The translations under genes and the position numbers were made by a program. 5,843 nucleotides of DNA, taken from positions 1-5,843 of the forward strand of contig DCYG01000030.1 in NCBI GenBank assembly GCA_002331025.1, given 5' to 3'. Of this stretch, positions 1-5,732 are shown in pieces. Under the pieces are notes generated by a model that saw only the letters and a list, made by a program, of their open reading frames with translations, was not told the origin of the DNA and ran no database searches. Source of the stretch: Firmicutes bacterium UBA2116. Its GTDB lineage: Bacteria; Bacillota; Clostridia; Tissierellales; Sedimentibacteraceae. Position 1 is the first letter of the stretch. Each line of letters starts with the position of its first letter.

Positions 1-27
1 TTTAGACATACATGTTATTATATAGAC

Positions 28-112
28 AATTAAATAGGCAAAATTTCCTAAAGGAAATGACGCAAAGCTATAGGGTCTAAGCCATGAAAATGGTATGACA
101 GCCAGTTGCTGT
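28..112 (+). promoter_or_regulatory. Cyclic di-GMP-I (GEMM-I) riboswitch aptamer
   Basis: Senses the second messenger cyclic di-GMP in the nascent transcript and controls the transglutaminase gene downstream. Visible hallmarks are GGCAAA at 37-42, the P1b hairpin ATTTCC-TAAA-GGAAAT at 43-58, the invariant GACGCAAAGC at 59-68, TCTAAG (76-81) facing TATGA (94-98) as the 11-nt tetraloop receptor across a short GCCAT/ATGGT hairpin, and GCCAGTTGC at 101-109. By alignment with the Vibrio Vc2 aptamer from memory, G37 corresponds to ligand-contacting G20, A64 to A47 and C109 to C92. Position 20 being G argues for c-di-GMP rather than the cGAMP-selective A20 variants. Odd points: the P1b loop is TAAA instead of the usual GAAA, and I could not find a convincing closing P1 helix (only ACA 26-28 with TGT 110-112). 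The family call is firm; exact ends are approximate. Confidence 0.9.
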
Positions 113-138
113 ACGTAGGTACATTATTCGGATTATAT

Positions 139-165
139 GCTTTGCAATTTTTGCAAAGCTTTTTT
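139..165 (+). terminator. Intrinsic terminator forming the riboswitch expression platform
   Basis: An 8-bp stem GCTTTGCA (139-146) with TGCAAAGC (152-159), a 5-nt loop and six T residues at 160-165 form a canonical Rho-independent terminator between the aptamer and the ribosome binding site of the gene at 189. The left arm GCTTTGC (139-145) is also an exact complement of the aptamer core GCAAAGC (62-68). Ligand-bound aptamer would occupy that core and leave the left arm free to terminate transcription. This predicts repression by c-di-GMP, as for other clostridial type I switches. The structure is seen; the direction of control is inferred. Confidence 0.85.
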
Positions 166-188
166 GTTGGAAAGTAGGTGGCAAACAT

Positions 189-1058
189 ATGAAAAAATTT
201 AAAATAACTCTATTTACTTTAATATTAATATTTGCTTTTTCATCTGTTGCTTATGGTGAAGATATATATAAGGGTTCAAAATCAGAAATAGACGCTTCAA
301 ATGCAGTTGATGGATATATAAAGGTTAAATATTTAAATGAAACTACAAAAAAATTAAAGGTAATAATAGAAAAGAATTCAATTCAATATACATACAATTT
401 AAACAATAAGGGTGAATATGATACATATCCGCTTCAGCTCGGAGATGGAAAATATAAAGTTAGAGTATTTGAAAACATCAGTGATAACAGATATGCAACT
501 ACACAAACTGTAGATATAGATGTAAAATTGAAAGATGAAAATGCTCCGTACTTAATATCAAGCCAGATGGTTAATTATACTGAAGAATCCGAAACGGTTA
601 AGAAAGCACAGGAACTTGCAGAAAACAAGGCAAATGACTTAGAAAAAGTAGAAGCGATATATGATTATGTAATATCTAATATTAAGTATGATAATGATAA
701 AGCTAAAAATGTACAAAGTGATTACTTGCCTGATGTTGACAAAATTTTAAAGGAAAATAAGGGTATATGCTATGATTATTCGTCACTGTTGGCGGCAATG
801 CTTCGATCAAATTCAATACCTACCAAACTGGTAACAGGATATTCGCAGAACGTAAGTGCATTCCATGCATGGAATGAAGTATATACAGAGGAAACTGGAT
901 GGATAGCTTTGGATAAATTGTACTTTGACGGCAAGGAGTGGAAGTTAATGGATTCTACTATTGCTTCCAGCGCGAAGCAATCAAACAGCCCACAAGTAAT
1001 GGAACATACAAACAAGCTTATTGATAGACAATATTACACAAAGAAATTTGAGTACTAA
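189..1058 (+). CDS. Secreted transglutaminase-like (cysteine protease fold) protein, c-di-GMP controlled
   Basis: A 289-aa exported protein. Residues 1-23 form a signal peptide (MKKFK, hydrophobic core, then a small-residue site near AYG before Glu24). No lipobox cysteine, LPXTG motif or C-terminal membrane segment is seen, so it is probably released or loosely wall-bound. Residues about 25-125 look like a beta-rich domain of unknown function. Residues about 150-258 are a transglutaminase core: Cys194 in KGICYDYSSLLAAMLRS, His226 in AFHAWNEVY and Asp255 in KLMDST make the triad. In bacteria this fold more often acts as a peptidase or amide hydrolase than as a crosslinker, so the substrate is unknown. 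The ATG at 189 is set by the site AGGTGG (176-181), seven bases upstream. The gene is monocistronic, sits behind a c-di-GMP-I riboswitch and terminator, and converges with a pilus operon. Fold and triad are clear; physiological role is open. Confidence 0.88.
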   Translation: MKKFKITLFTLILIFAFSSVAYGEDIYKGSKSEIDASNAVDGYIKVKYLNETTKKLKVIIEKNSIQYTYNLNNKGEYDTYPLQLGDGKYKVRVFENISDNRYATTQTVDIDVKLKDENAPYLISSQMVNYTEESETVKKAQELAENKANDLEKVEAIYDYVISNIKYDNDKAKNVQSDYLPDVDKILKENKGICYDYSSLLAAMLRSNSIPTKLVTGYSQNVSAFHAWNEVYTEETGWIALDKLYFDGKEWKLMDSTIASSAKQSNSPQVMEHTNKLIDRQYYTKKFEY

Positions 1059-1095
1059 TAAAAGCCCCTCCTCCTCCTCGGGGGCTTTTATTTTT
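1057..1095. terminator. Strong, probably bidirectional intrinsic terminator
   Basis: A perfect 12-bp stem (1057-1068 with 1081-1092; core AAAAGCCCC/GGGGCTTTT) encloses a 12-nt loop made of TCC-type triplets (1069-1080) and runs into TTTTATTTTT on the + strand. It begins inside the stop codon of the transglutaminase gene. On the - strand the same stem ends in TTTTATTA, so it probably also stops read-through from the converging pil operon. Confidence 0.9.
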
Positions 1096-1096
1096 C

Positions 1097-1154
1097 TGTC
1101 ATTCTGAGAGCTTTGCTCGAAGAATCTCATCTTTTGCTCTACAAGATCCTTCGC
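1097..1154. repeat. Truncated palindromic intergenic repeat (TGTCATTCTGAG family)
   Basis: The segment starts TGTCATTCTGAG, continues with CGAAGAATCT (1118-1127) and, after a 16-nt loop, AGATCCTTCG (1144-1153), which pairs with it at 9 of 10 positions. This resembles a small palindromic repeat I remember from intergenic regions of many bacteria, whose complete form closes with the complement CTCAGAATGACA. Here the closing arm is missing and the repeat stops at the pilT stop codon, so it looks like a decayed copy. No coding capacity. The inverted repeat is seen; family membership is from memory. Confidence 0.6.
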
Positions 1155-2216
1155 TTATTTTAATTTCTTTAATATCAAATCCGGGTCCATACAATGTATT
1201 AATGCATTTTCTTTATTTATCATACCTTCTTTATATAAGTTCAATATACTCGTATCCATTGATTTCATCCCGTTTTCTTCCGATGAATATATAACGCTGT
1301 TTAATTGATGAATCTTCGATTCTCTTATTAAATTTGAAATGGCATTGTTTACGGTCATTATTTCAAAAGCGGGTACTCTGCCGTTTGCAGGGGACGGAAT
1401 AAGCTGTTGAGATATAACTGCCTGCAATTGCATAGATAATTGAATTCTTATTTGCTGCTGCTGGTTTGCAGGAAATACGTCAATTATTCTGTCAATGGTG
1501 TTTGCCGCACCGGTAGTGTGTAGGGTCGAAAGTACAAGATGACCGGTTTCTGCAGCAGTGAGAGCAATTTCAATAGTTTCTAAATCCCTCATTTCTCCGA
1601 TCAGCAAAACATCAGGCGCCTGCCTCAGTGAGGACCTGAGTGCTGAAATATAGCTTTTAGTGTCTGAAGAAATTTCTCTTTGGCTCACTATGGATTTCTT
1701 GTGTCTATGAATAAATTCAATAGGGTCTTCAAAGGTCATAATATGGCAGTTTCTTTCAGAGTTTATTCTATCGATTATACAAGCAAGAGTTGTTGATTTT
1801 CCGCTGCCTGCAGGGCCTGTTATTAAAATCAGGCCTTTTGTTTTTTTGTACATATTCATTACTGTGTCGGGTATTCCCAGTTTTTGGGGATCTGGCAGCT
1901 GAAAAAATACAACCCTTATTACCGCAGCACAAGAATTACGCTGCATGTAAGCACTTACTCTGAATCTTCCAAGCTTAGGAATCGAAAACGAAAAATCAAC
2001 ATCCCCCTTAGAATAAAGGTCATCCATGCTGTCATTTTTAGCTAACTTGAATATATCGTGTATTATTACATATGATTGTTCCGCTGTAAGAGGAACCTCA
2101 TTAAACGAAATAATTTCACCCATTATTTTGTATGATAAAGGTCGTCCCGCAACTATAAAAATATCTGAAGCTTTCTTTTCAATGGCATAATTAAATATGT
2201 CTATAATTTTCATCAT
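1155..2216 (-). CDS. pilT: Type IV pilus retraction ATPase PilT
   Basis: A 353-aa hexameric ATPase of the PilT/GspE secretion family, expected at the cytoplasmic base of the pilus where it powers pilus disassembly (twitching). The N-terminal PAS-like part carries KASDIFIVAGRPLSYKIMGE (about 15-34). The motor domain shows Walker A GPAGSGKST (134-142), an Asp box FEDPIEF (162-168), Walker B in PDVLLIGEMRD (201-211) and a His box GHLVLSTLHTT (225-235). AISNLIRESK (292-301) matches the AIRNLIRE signature of PilT that is tied to retraction and absent from PilB. Length is normal for PilT. It is the last gene of the pil operon: its ATG overlaps the preceding stop as ATGA, with GGGAAGG (2229-2223) six bases upstream. 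A second ATG directly follows at 2213 and cannot be excluded as the start. It is the only motor ATPase in the window. Confidence 0.95.
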   Translation of the reverse strand: MMKIIDIFNYAIEKKASDIFIVAGRPLSYKIMGEIISFNEVPLTAEQSYVIIHDIFKLAKNDSMDDLYSKGDVDFSFSIPKLGRFRVSAYMQRNSCAAVIRVVFFQLPDPQKLGIPDTVMNMYKKTKGLILITGPAGSGKSTTLACIIDRINSERNCHIMTFEDPIEFIHRHKKSIVSQREISSDTKSYISALRSSLRQAPDVLLIGEMRDLETIEIALTAAETGHLVLSTLHTTGAANTIDRIIDVFPANQQQQIRIQLSMQLQAVISQQLIPSPANGRVPAFEIMTVNNAISNLIRESKIHQLNSVIYSSEENGMKSMDTSILNLYKEGMINKENALIHCMDPDLILKKLK

Positions 2217-2698
2217 TCAATACCTTCCCATAAGTCAATGTATTCCTCTTCATAAACAGGCAATTTAATATTTGCTAAGTTCCAAGTTAGTATTTCGTAT
2301 GTTGGTTTATTTGTTATATCATTTGAAATCCTTAGAGTTACACATATCTTTTGATTTTTATCACCATGAACCTCATAATATATATTAAAGTTATTCTTAT
2401 CACTATTTATTACAGTTACGTCTTCTATTCGTGATAACAAGGCAGATAAACTATGATAGTAATCATTAATGTCGCCATGTGCGGCTGCAATCATAGTATT
2501 AAAAATTTCAGACAATTTTTTTTCTGCAATTCCTTCTATTATATAATAGTCAGAAGTCATTTCCTGAGTTTTATTAACTAATTTCAAGTCAGAATAAGCG
2601 GTAGTAAATGACAATGTGGCAAAAACCGTTAAGCACAGTACTACAAAGATAACTAATACCAGGGTTCCGCCCATTCCCATCGATATATTATTTTTCAT
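2213..2698 (-). CDS. Pilin-like membrane-anchored protein of the pil operon
   Basis: A 161-aa protein with one N-terminal hydrophobic helix (about residues 11-31, after a glycine-rich MGMGG) followed by a polar, mixed alpha/beta region. The layout is that of a minor pilin or GspK/PilX-like pseudopilin. However, there is no glutamate at +5 after the glycines (GTLVLVIFVV), so normal prepilin-peptidase processing and pilin packing are uncertain; GspK-type tip subunits also lack this Glu. The start at 2698 is supported by GGGGG five bases upstream, within an 11-nt gap to the preceding gene. It overlaps pilT by 4 nt, indicating translational coupling. I do not recognise a named family. Calling it a pilus accessory or tip component rests on position and topology. 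Confidence 0.6.
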   Translation of the reverse strand: MKNNISMGMGGTLVLVIFVVLCLTVFATLSFTTAYSDLKLVNKTQEMTSDYYIIEGIAEKKLSEIFNTMIAAAHGDINDYYHSLSALLSRIEDVTVINSDKNNFNIYYEVHGDKNQKICVTLRISNDITNKPTYEILTWNLANIKLPVYEEEYIDLWEGIE

Positions 2699-2709
2699 AA
2701 CAACCCCCG

Positions 2710-3195
2710 TTAATAGTTTGGGAAAAACTTCTTAGTTTCTATTGCATATATAGGTTGATTATTATTGGCTTTATTTATAAAAGGATAGGGCTTGATCCTT
2801 TCAGCCGTTATCTCAATATCCTTTAATGTTCCGTTACTGGAAAATTCATCAGATATATTCACCATAATTAAATATTCTTTATCAGCTTCATTGCTTAATT
2901 CCCAGCTTTTATCGTAGAAGTTAATATAAGTGCGTACATTGCTTTCGGTTTTTAAAAGCTGAAAATGTTGAAGCAGAAATTCCTCTGATTCATCAGAACT
3001 GTTAAGCGATTTTATTATCTCTATATCAGATTGAATTAAATTGCCGGCAATAACTTTATCATTAGCTTTTATCTGAGTGAATATTGCAATAAAAAAGCAA
3101 TTTAAGCTTATTACTCCGGCTATGGCAAAAATTAATACGGATAATATTATTTCGACCAATGTTACTTCTAAGTTAATAGAAAACTTATTTTTCAT
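2710..3195 (-). CDS. Type IV prepilin-like (minor pilin/pseudopilin) protein
   Basis: A 161-aa protein with a class III-like signal: a short basic leader MKNKFSINLE, then VTLVEIILSVLIFAIAG, a hydrophobic helix of about residues 11-35 with Glu15 in the +5 position relative to a cut after residue 10. The remainder is a polar domain such as those that form the pilin globular head. Unusually, the residue before the cut would be Glu10 (codon GAA) rather than the Gly normally required, so cleavage is doubtful. Its start overlaps the upstream stop as ATGA and has AGGGTGA five bases upstream. The likely role is a minor pilin in the inner membrane or pilus tip. The family assignment rests on the N-terminus only. 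Confidence 0.72.
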   Translation of the reverse strand: MKNKFSINLEVTLVEIILSVLIFAIAGVISLNCFFIAIFTQIKANDKVIAGNLIQSDIEIIKSLNSSDESEEFLLQHFQLLKTESNVRTYINFYDKSWELSNEADKEYLIMVNISDEFSSNGTLKDIEITAERIKPYPFINKANNNQPIYAIETKKFFPNY

Positions 3196-3692
3196 ATTTC
3201 ACCCTGCTGTTGATTGGAATTTACATTTATTATTAATTCTGTATTAGATTTATCGTATCCTGCTGTAAACTTATACAATTTATTACTTAACCGTTCGATA
3301 GAAAAGCTGTCTATATTCATGATTTTCATACCGTCCTCAGGGTTGAATTGAATGTTCTCGCCGGTAAACAATTCATATAATCCGCCGTTATAATAATAAA
3401 TCCAAGTTTCGTAATAATCTTCGCCGTATACTTCTCTTATTACCAAAGCTTGAACATCTCCTGAATTTTCTACTCTGATAGATTTTTCCTTATCGGCTTG
3501 TCTGACTTTATTTGCTATGTAAGAAATAGATACACGCTTTTCATAATTGTCTGCTCTGTCTTTATTTATATTTTCGTATATATTCTGACCAAGCAAAATT
3601 ATCATTACGGACATAATAACAATAATCAGAAACAATAACATTATAAAGATTAGTTGGAATGAAAACTGTTTATTGTGATTTTGACTAAGCAT
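3192..3692 (-). CDS. DUF4860-like membrane-anchored pilus operon protein
   Basis: A 166-aa protein with a hydrophobic N-terminal helix (about residues 12-35) and an extracytoplasmic domain. The stretch SISYIANKVRQ (55-65), then the ALVIRE strand and YYETWIYYYNGGLYELF (93-109), resembles the DUF4860 family of clostridial pilus loci as I remember it; a domain search is needed to confirm this. No prepilin cleavage signature is present (leader MLSQNHNKQFSFQ, no G/E pair), so it is probably a single-pass membrane protein with a pilin-like fold rather than a processed pilin. The start at 3692 follows AGAAAGGA after a 12-nt gap from the upstream gene. The 3' end overlaps the next start by 4 nt. Molecular function unknown. 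Confidence 0.65.
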   Translation of the reverse strand: MLSQNHNKQFSFQLIFIMLLFLIIVIMSVMIILLGQNIYENINKDRADNYEKRVSISYIANKVRQADKEKSIRVENSGDVQALVIREVYGEDYYETWIYYYNGGLYELFTGENIQFNPEDGMKIMNIDSFSIERLSNKLYKFTAGYDKSNTELIINVNSNQQQGEI

Positions 3693-3704
3693 ATTAATCC
3701 TTTC

Positions 3705-3995
3705 TTATTTTAAAAATATTTCAACCTCGGGCATTATGTTTGAAGCGAAAATATTATAGCTTATTACATACTTCTCATGGTCTACAATGAGTCCATAGTT
3801 ATTTTCCATATACTCTATATTTGGAGGATAAAATCCTTCTATGGCATAAGCTTGGACTGCGCTTTTTATAACTGCATCTGCTAAAATATATGTTTTTTCA
3901 TTATCTCTTTGCATTTTAACATTTTCAGCAGAAAAATACAGGAAAAACAAGAATAACAATATCAATGCAATTGCAGTAAGACTGTGTTTCTTCAT
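3705..3995 (-). CDS. Small membrane-anchored protein of the pil operon, unknown function
   Basis: A 96-aa protein with an N-terminal transmembrane helix (about residues 7-22), a polar helix (about 24-52) and a short tail that contains EGFYPPNIEYMENNYGL (53-69). A membrane helix extended into an amphipathic helix, then AYAIEG-YPP, recalls the shape of a minimal pilin. There is no cleavable glycine or +5 glutamate. It has the strongest ribosome binding site of the operon (GGAGGGG, 4007-4001, five bases from ATG) and lies 13 nt after pilC, so it is a real gene despite its size. I do not recognise a named family; role as a pilus assembly or inner-membrane component is inferred from context. Confidence 0.7.
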   Translation of the reverse strand: MKKHSLTAIALILLFLFFLYFSAENVKMQRDNEKTYILADAVIKSAVQAYAIEGFYPPNIEYMENNYGLIVDHEKYVISYNIFASNIMPEVEIFLK

Positions 3996-4008
3996 TTAGT
4001 CCCCTCCA

Positions 4009-5067
4009 TTAGCCGATTGATGACATTATGTTCATTAAAGGAAGCATAACCGATATTAATATAAAACCAATAACAATACATAGAGTTCCAACTAATGTCG
4101 GCTCAATTAATGAAACCGCATTGCTTATTGAATTGTCGGCTTCGTTTTCGTAGATATTGGTTAATTTTTTCATAACAACGTCCATTTCTCCGGTGCGCTG
4201 TCCCATATTAAGCATTTGAATATGCATGCCTGAAAATAAAGATAACTTAGAAATTGAGTCAATAAAGCCTTCGCCCTTACTCATTGATGTACTGCATTCC
4301 TGAATATTATGTTTCATGAGCGGATCTTCTACAACATCCAATAATATATCTATGGATTTATCAATATGCATACCGCTTGATAACAACAAAGATAGAGCAG
4401 AAGAAAATCTGTAGGCAGTTATTTTTTTCATTATAGATTTTGTAAAAATAAAATTACTTAAAAATTTTCTGATTGATGACTTGCCGTTTTCGGTCTTATT
4501 TAATATGTATATACAAACAATTAATAATAAAGTTGCTATAACTAACATCAAGGTAAATCTTCCTATTAAAACTCCTGTGGAAAAAGACATTAAGAATGAA
4601 GCCTGTCCAATAGATTCCCCGCCTAATTCGTTTATCATATTTTCAAATATAGGAAATATCTTTGTAACCAATAAAGCTATAACAAAAGACATCATAGCAA
4701 ATAAAAGCATTGGATAAAATATAGAACTCTTAATTTTGCCCTTTAAAAAGTCCTCTCTCTCATAATAATCCGATAAGGAGCTCATTACATCGTCCAGTCT
4801 ACCCGTAACACTTCCTATCTGGCTCATGTTTACTATATATGAAGGGAAGAACCTTGTATTTTCCATTGCTTTATAAAGAGGAATCTTATTAGATAAATTA
4901 TCTTTCAATAATTTCAGAACGTTTTTCATATTTCCTTCTTCTATATCGTTGTACATCCACTCAATTCCATCGGCTATCAACATTCCTGATTTTAGAATCA
5001 TTGCAATTTGCGAACAGAAATATGACAATTCCGAAGAGGACAGTTTTTTAATTGAGGTATTTTCCAT
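4009..5067 (-). CDS. pilC: Type IV pilus inner-membrane platform protein PilC (GspF family)
   Basis: Polytopic inner-membrane platform on which the assembly and retraction ATPases act. From the ATG at 5067 it is 352 aa with two T2SSF repeats: about 13-135 and 215-340. Each carries the family's G-x-x-TG motif (QIGSVTGRLDDVM at 83-95, MGQRTGEMDVVM at 288-299). Membrane segments lie at about 116-137, 169-189 and 322-347, the last preceded by the conserved EP of SLIEPTLVG. Start choice: an in-frame GTG at 5076 would add three residues, but the site AGGTGA overlaps that GTG and sits six bases before the ATG at 5067, so I prefer ATG. It is the first gene of a six-gene pil operon; PilT is encoded at the far end, while no PilB gene is present in the window. 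Confidence 0.92.
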   Translation of the reverse strand: MENTSIKKLSSSELSYFCSQIAMILKSGMLIADGIEWMYNDIEEGNMKNVLKLLKDNLSNKIPLYKAMENTRFFPSYIVNMSQIGSVTGRLDDVMSSLSDYYEREDFLKGKIKSSIFYPMLLFAMMSFVIALLVTKIFPIFENMINELGGESIGQASFLMSFSTGVLIGRFTLMLVIATLLLIVCIYILNKTENGKSSIRKFLSNFIFTKSIMKKITAYRFSSALSLLLSSGMHIDKSIDILLDVVEDPLMKHNIQECSTSMSKGEGFIDSISKLSLFSGMHIQMLNMGQRTGEMDVVMKKLTNIYENEADNSISNAVSLIEPTLVGTLCIVIGFILISVMLPLMNIMSSIG

Positions 5068-5130
5068 TAGTTTCACCTGCTTCTAAATGTTTCTTTAATT
5101 ATATTATAAGAACTTTTAAAACTCAACATT

Positions 5131-5158
5131 ATTATATATAATTTTACATGTTTCGCAA
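5131..5158 (-). promoter_or_regulatory. Candidate promoter of the pil operon
   Basis: Read on the - strand: TTGCGA (5158-5153), a 16-nt spacer and a perfect TATAAT (5136-5131). Transcription would begin near 5124, leaving an untranslated leader of roughly 55 nt before the pilC ATG at 5067. The -35 is weak (4 of 6), and the DNA is so AT-rich that chance matches are likely. No riboswitch-like structure is seen in the short leader. Confidence 0.4.
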
Positions 5159-5334
5159 AATACAGTAATTATTTTTAATTATTTCAAAAAATATATGAAC
5201 TACAAAGTATCAAAACTACTATTTTTCTATACAATAAATGTGTTCTGAGTATTGATGGTAATTCATCGAGGCTATAAATTGTTTAAGAGATTGCATTGTA
5301 CAGAAAATGGAAATTAAAAATTCCAAATAGGGGA

Positions 5335-5363
5335 TTGACAAAGATAATTAAGTAAGCTAAAAT
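5335..5363 (+). promoter_or_regulatory. Tandem promoter 1 (sigma-A type)
   Basis: TTGACA (5335-5340), a 17-nt spacer and TAAAAT (5358-5363). An A/T-rich tract lies just upstream, as in strong promoters with UP elements. First of four rightward promoters. Confidence 0.75.
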
Positions 5364-5419
5364 TAAAAAGCATTTTCGATTCAGTTGGAAATCAACAGAA
5401 AAAATGTACAAAAACATAG

Positions 5420-5448
5420 TTGACAATAACATATAGTTGTGTTAAACT
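5420..5448 (+). promoter_or_regulatory. Tandem promoter 2 (sigma-A type)
   Basis: TTGACA (5420-5425), a 17-nt spacer and TAAACT (5443-5448). Its -35 lies 85 nt after that of promoter 1, preceded by an A-rich tract. Confidence 0.7.
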
Positions 5449-5493
5449 AACAAAGCTGTCAGATTAGACAGTATAACAAAAGACAAAAAATAC

Positions 5494-5522
5494 TTGACAT
5501 CACATGTCTTGTATGATAAAAT
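5494..5522 (+). promoter_or_regulatory. Tandem promoter 3 (sigma-A type)
   Basis: TTGACA (5494-5499), a 17-nt spacer and TAAAAT (5517-5522). An inverted repeat GACAT-CAC-ATGTC (5496-5508) overlaps the -35 and spacer. Its -35 lies 74 nt after that of promoter 2. Confidence 0.75.
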
Positions 5523-5576
5523 TTTATTCCTAACCTACAGGGGTTGGAGAAAAAAATAAAAAACAAAAATTGGCAG

Positions 5577-5605
5577 TTGACAACATCGAAAAGATGTGAT
5601 AATCT
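5577..5605 (+). promoter_or_regulatory. Tandem promoter 4 (sigma-A type)
   Basis: A perfect TTGACA (5577-5582) is followed either by GATAAT (5598-5603) at 15 nt or TAATCT (5600-5605) at 17 nt. The exact -10 is uncertain. The spacer carries the inverted repeat ACATC-GAAAA-GATGT (5583-5597). Its -35 lies 83 nt after that of promoter 3. Confidence 0.65.
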
Positions 5606-5611
5606 GTTCAA

Positions 5612-5636
5612 GCTGTCCCAAGAGACGGGGAACAGC
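5612..5636 (+). other. Leader hairpin downstream of promoter 4
   Basis: GCTGTCCC (5612-5619) pairs with GGG plus ACAGC (5628-5630 and 5632-5636) through one bulged A, giving an 8-bp stem with an 8-nt loop. No T-run follows, so it is not a terminator. It would be at or just after the start of transcripts from promoter 4 and inside transcripts from promoters 1-3. Confidence 0.5.
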
Positions 5637-5689
5637 AAACCCGAACATAGACAATAAAACAGCATAAGAAACCTGAAAAGATGCCCTAA

Positions 5690-5728
5690 CCCAATTTTTT
5701 TGACCGCAAGGGAGAGAAAAATTGATGG
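5690..5728 (+). other. Leader hairpin A with GCAA tetraloop
   Basis: CAATTTTT (5692-5699) pairs with AAAAATTG (5717-5724). Two more C-G pairs (5690-5691 with 5727-5728) are possible beyond a 2-nt bulge. Inside the loop, CC-GCAA-GG (5704-5711) forms a small GNRA-capped stem. It is a sequence relative of the hairpin that follows at 5733-5790, sharing CCCAATTT, CGCAAGG-type apex and AAATTG-TG. Confidence 0.55.
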
Positions 5729-5732
5729 TAGG

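Noticed and set aside
1..25. Promoter of the riboswitch transcript
   Set aside because: A TATTAT at 16-21 could be a -10 box, but the matching -35 would lie before the window, so it cannot be supported.
28..112. cGAMP-selective (GEMM-Ib) variant of the riboswitch
   Set aside because: The base before the GG of GGCAAA is A, but by pairing logic (G38-C63, C39-G62) the ligand-contacting position 20 is G37, so the c-di-GMP type is favoured.
776..1015. 79-aa reading frame on the - strand
   Set aside because: Shadow of the transglutaminase core, which has a clear catalytic triad on the + strand.
4481..4717. 78-aa reading frame on the + strand
   Set aside because: Shadow inside pilC; no ribosome binding site or recognisable domain.
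5530..5547. Hairpin CTAACC/GGTTGG between promoters 3 and 4
   Set aside because: Only six pairs including a G-T wobble, with no T-run after it; too weak to call a terminator.
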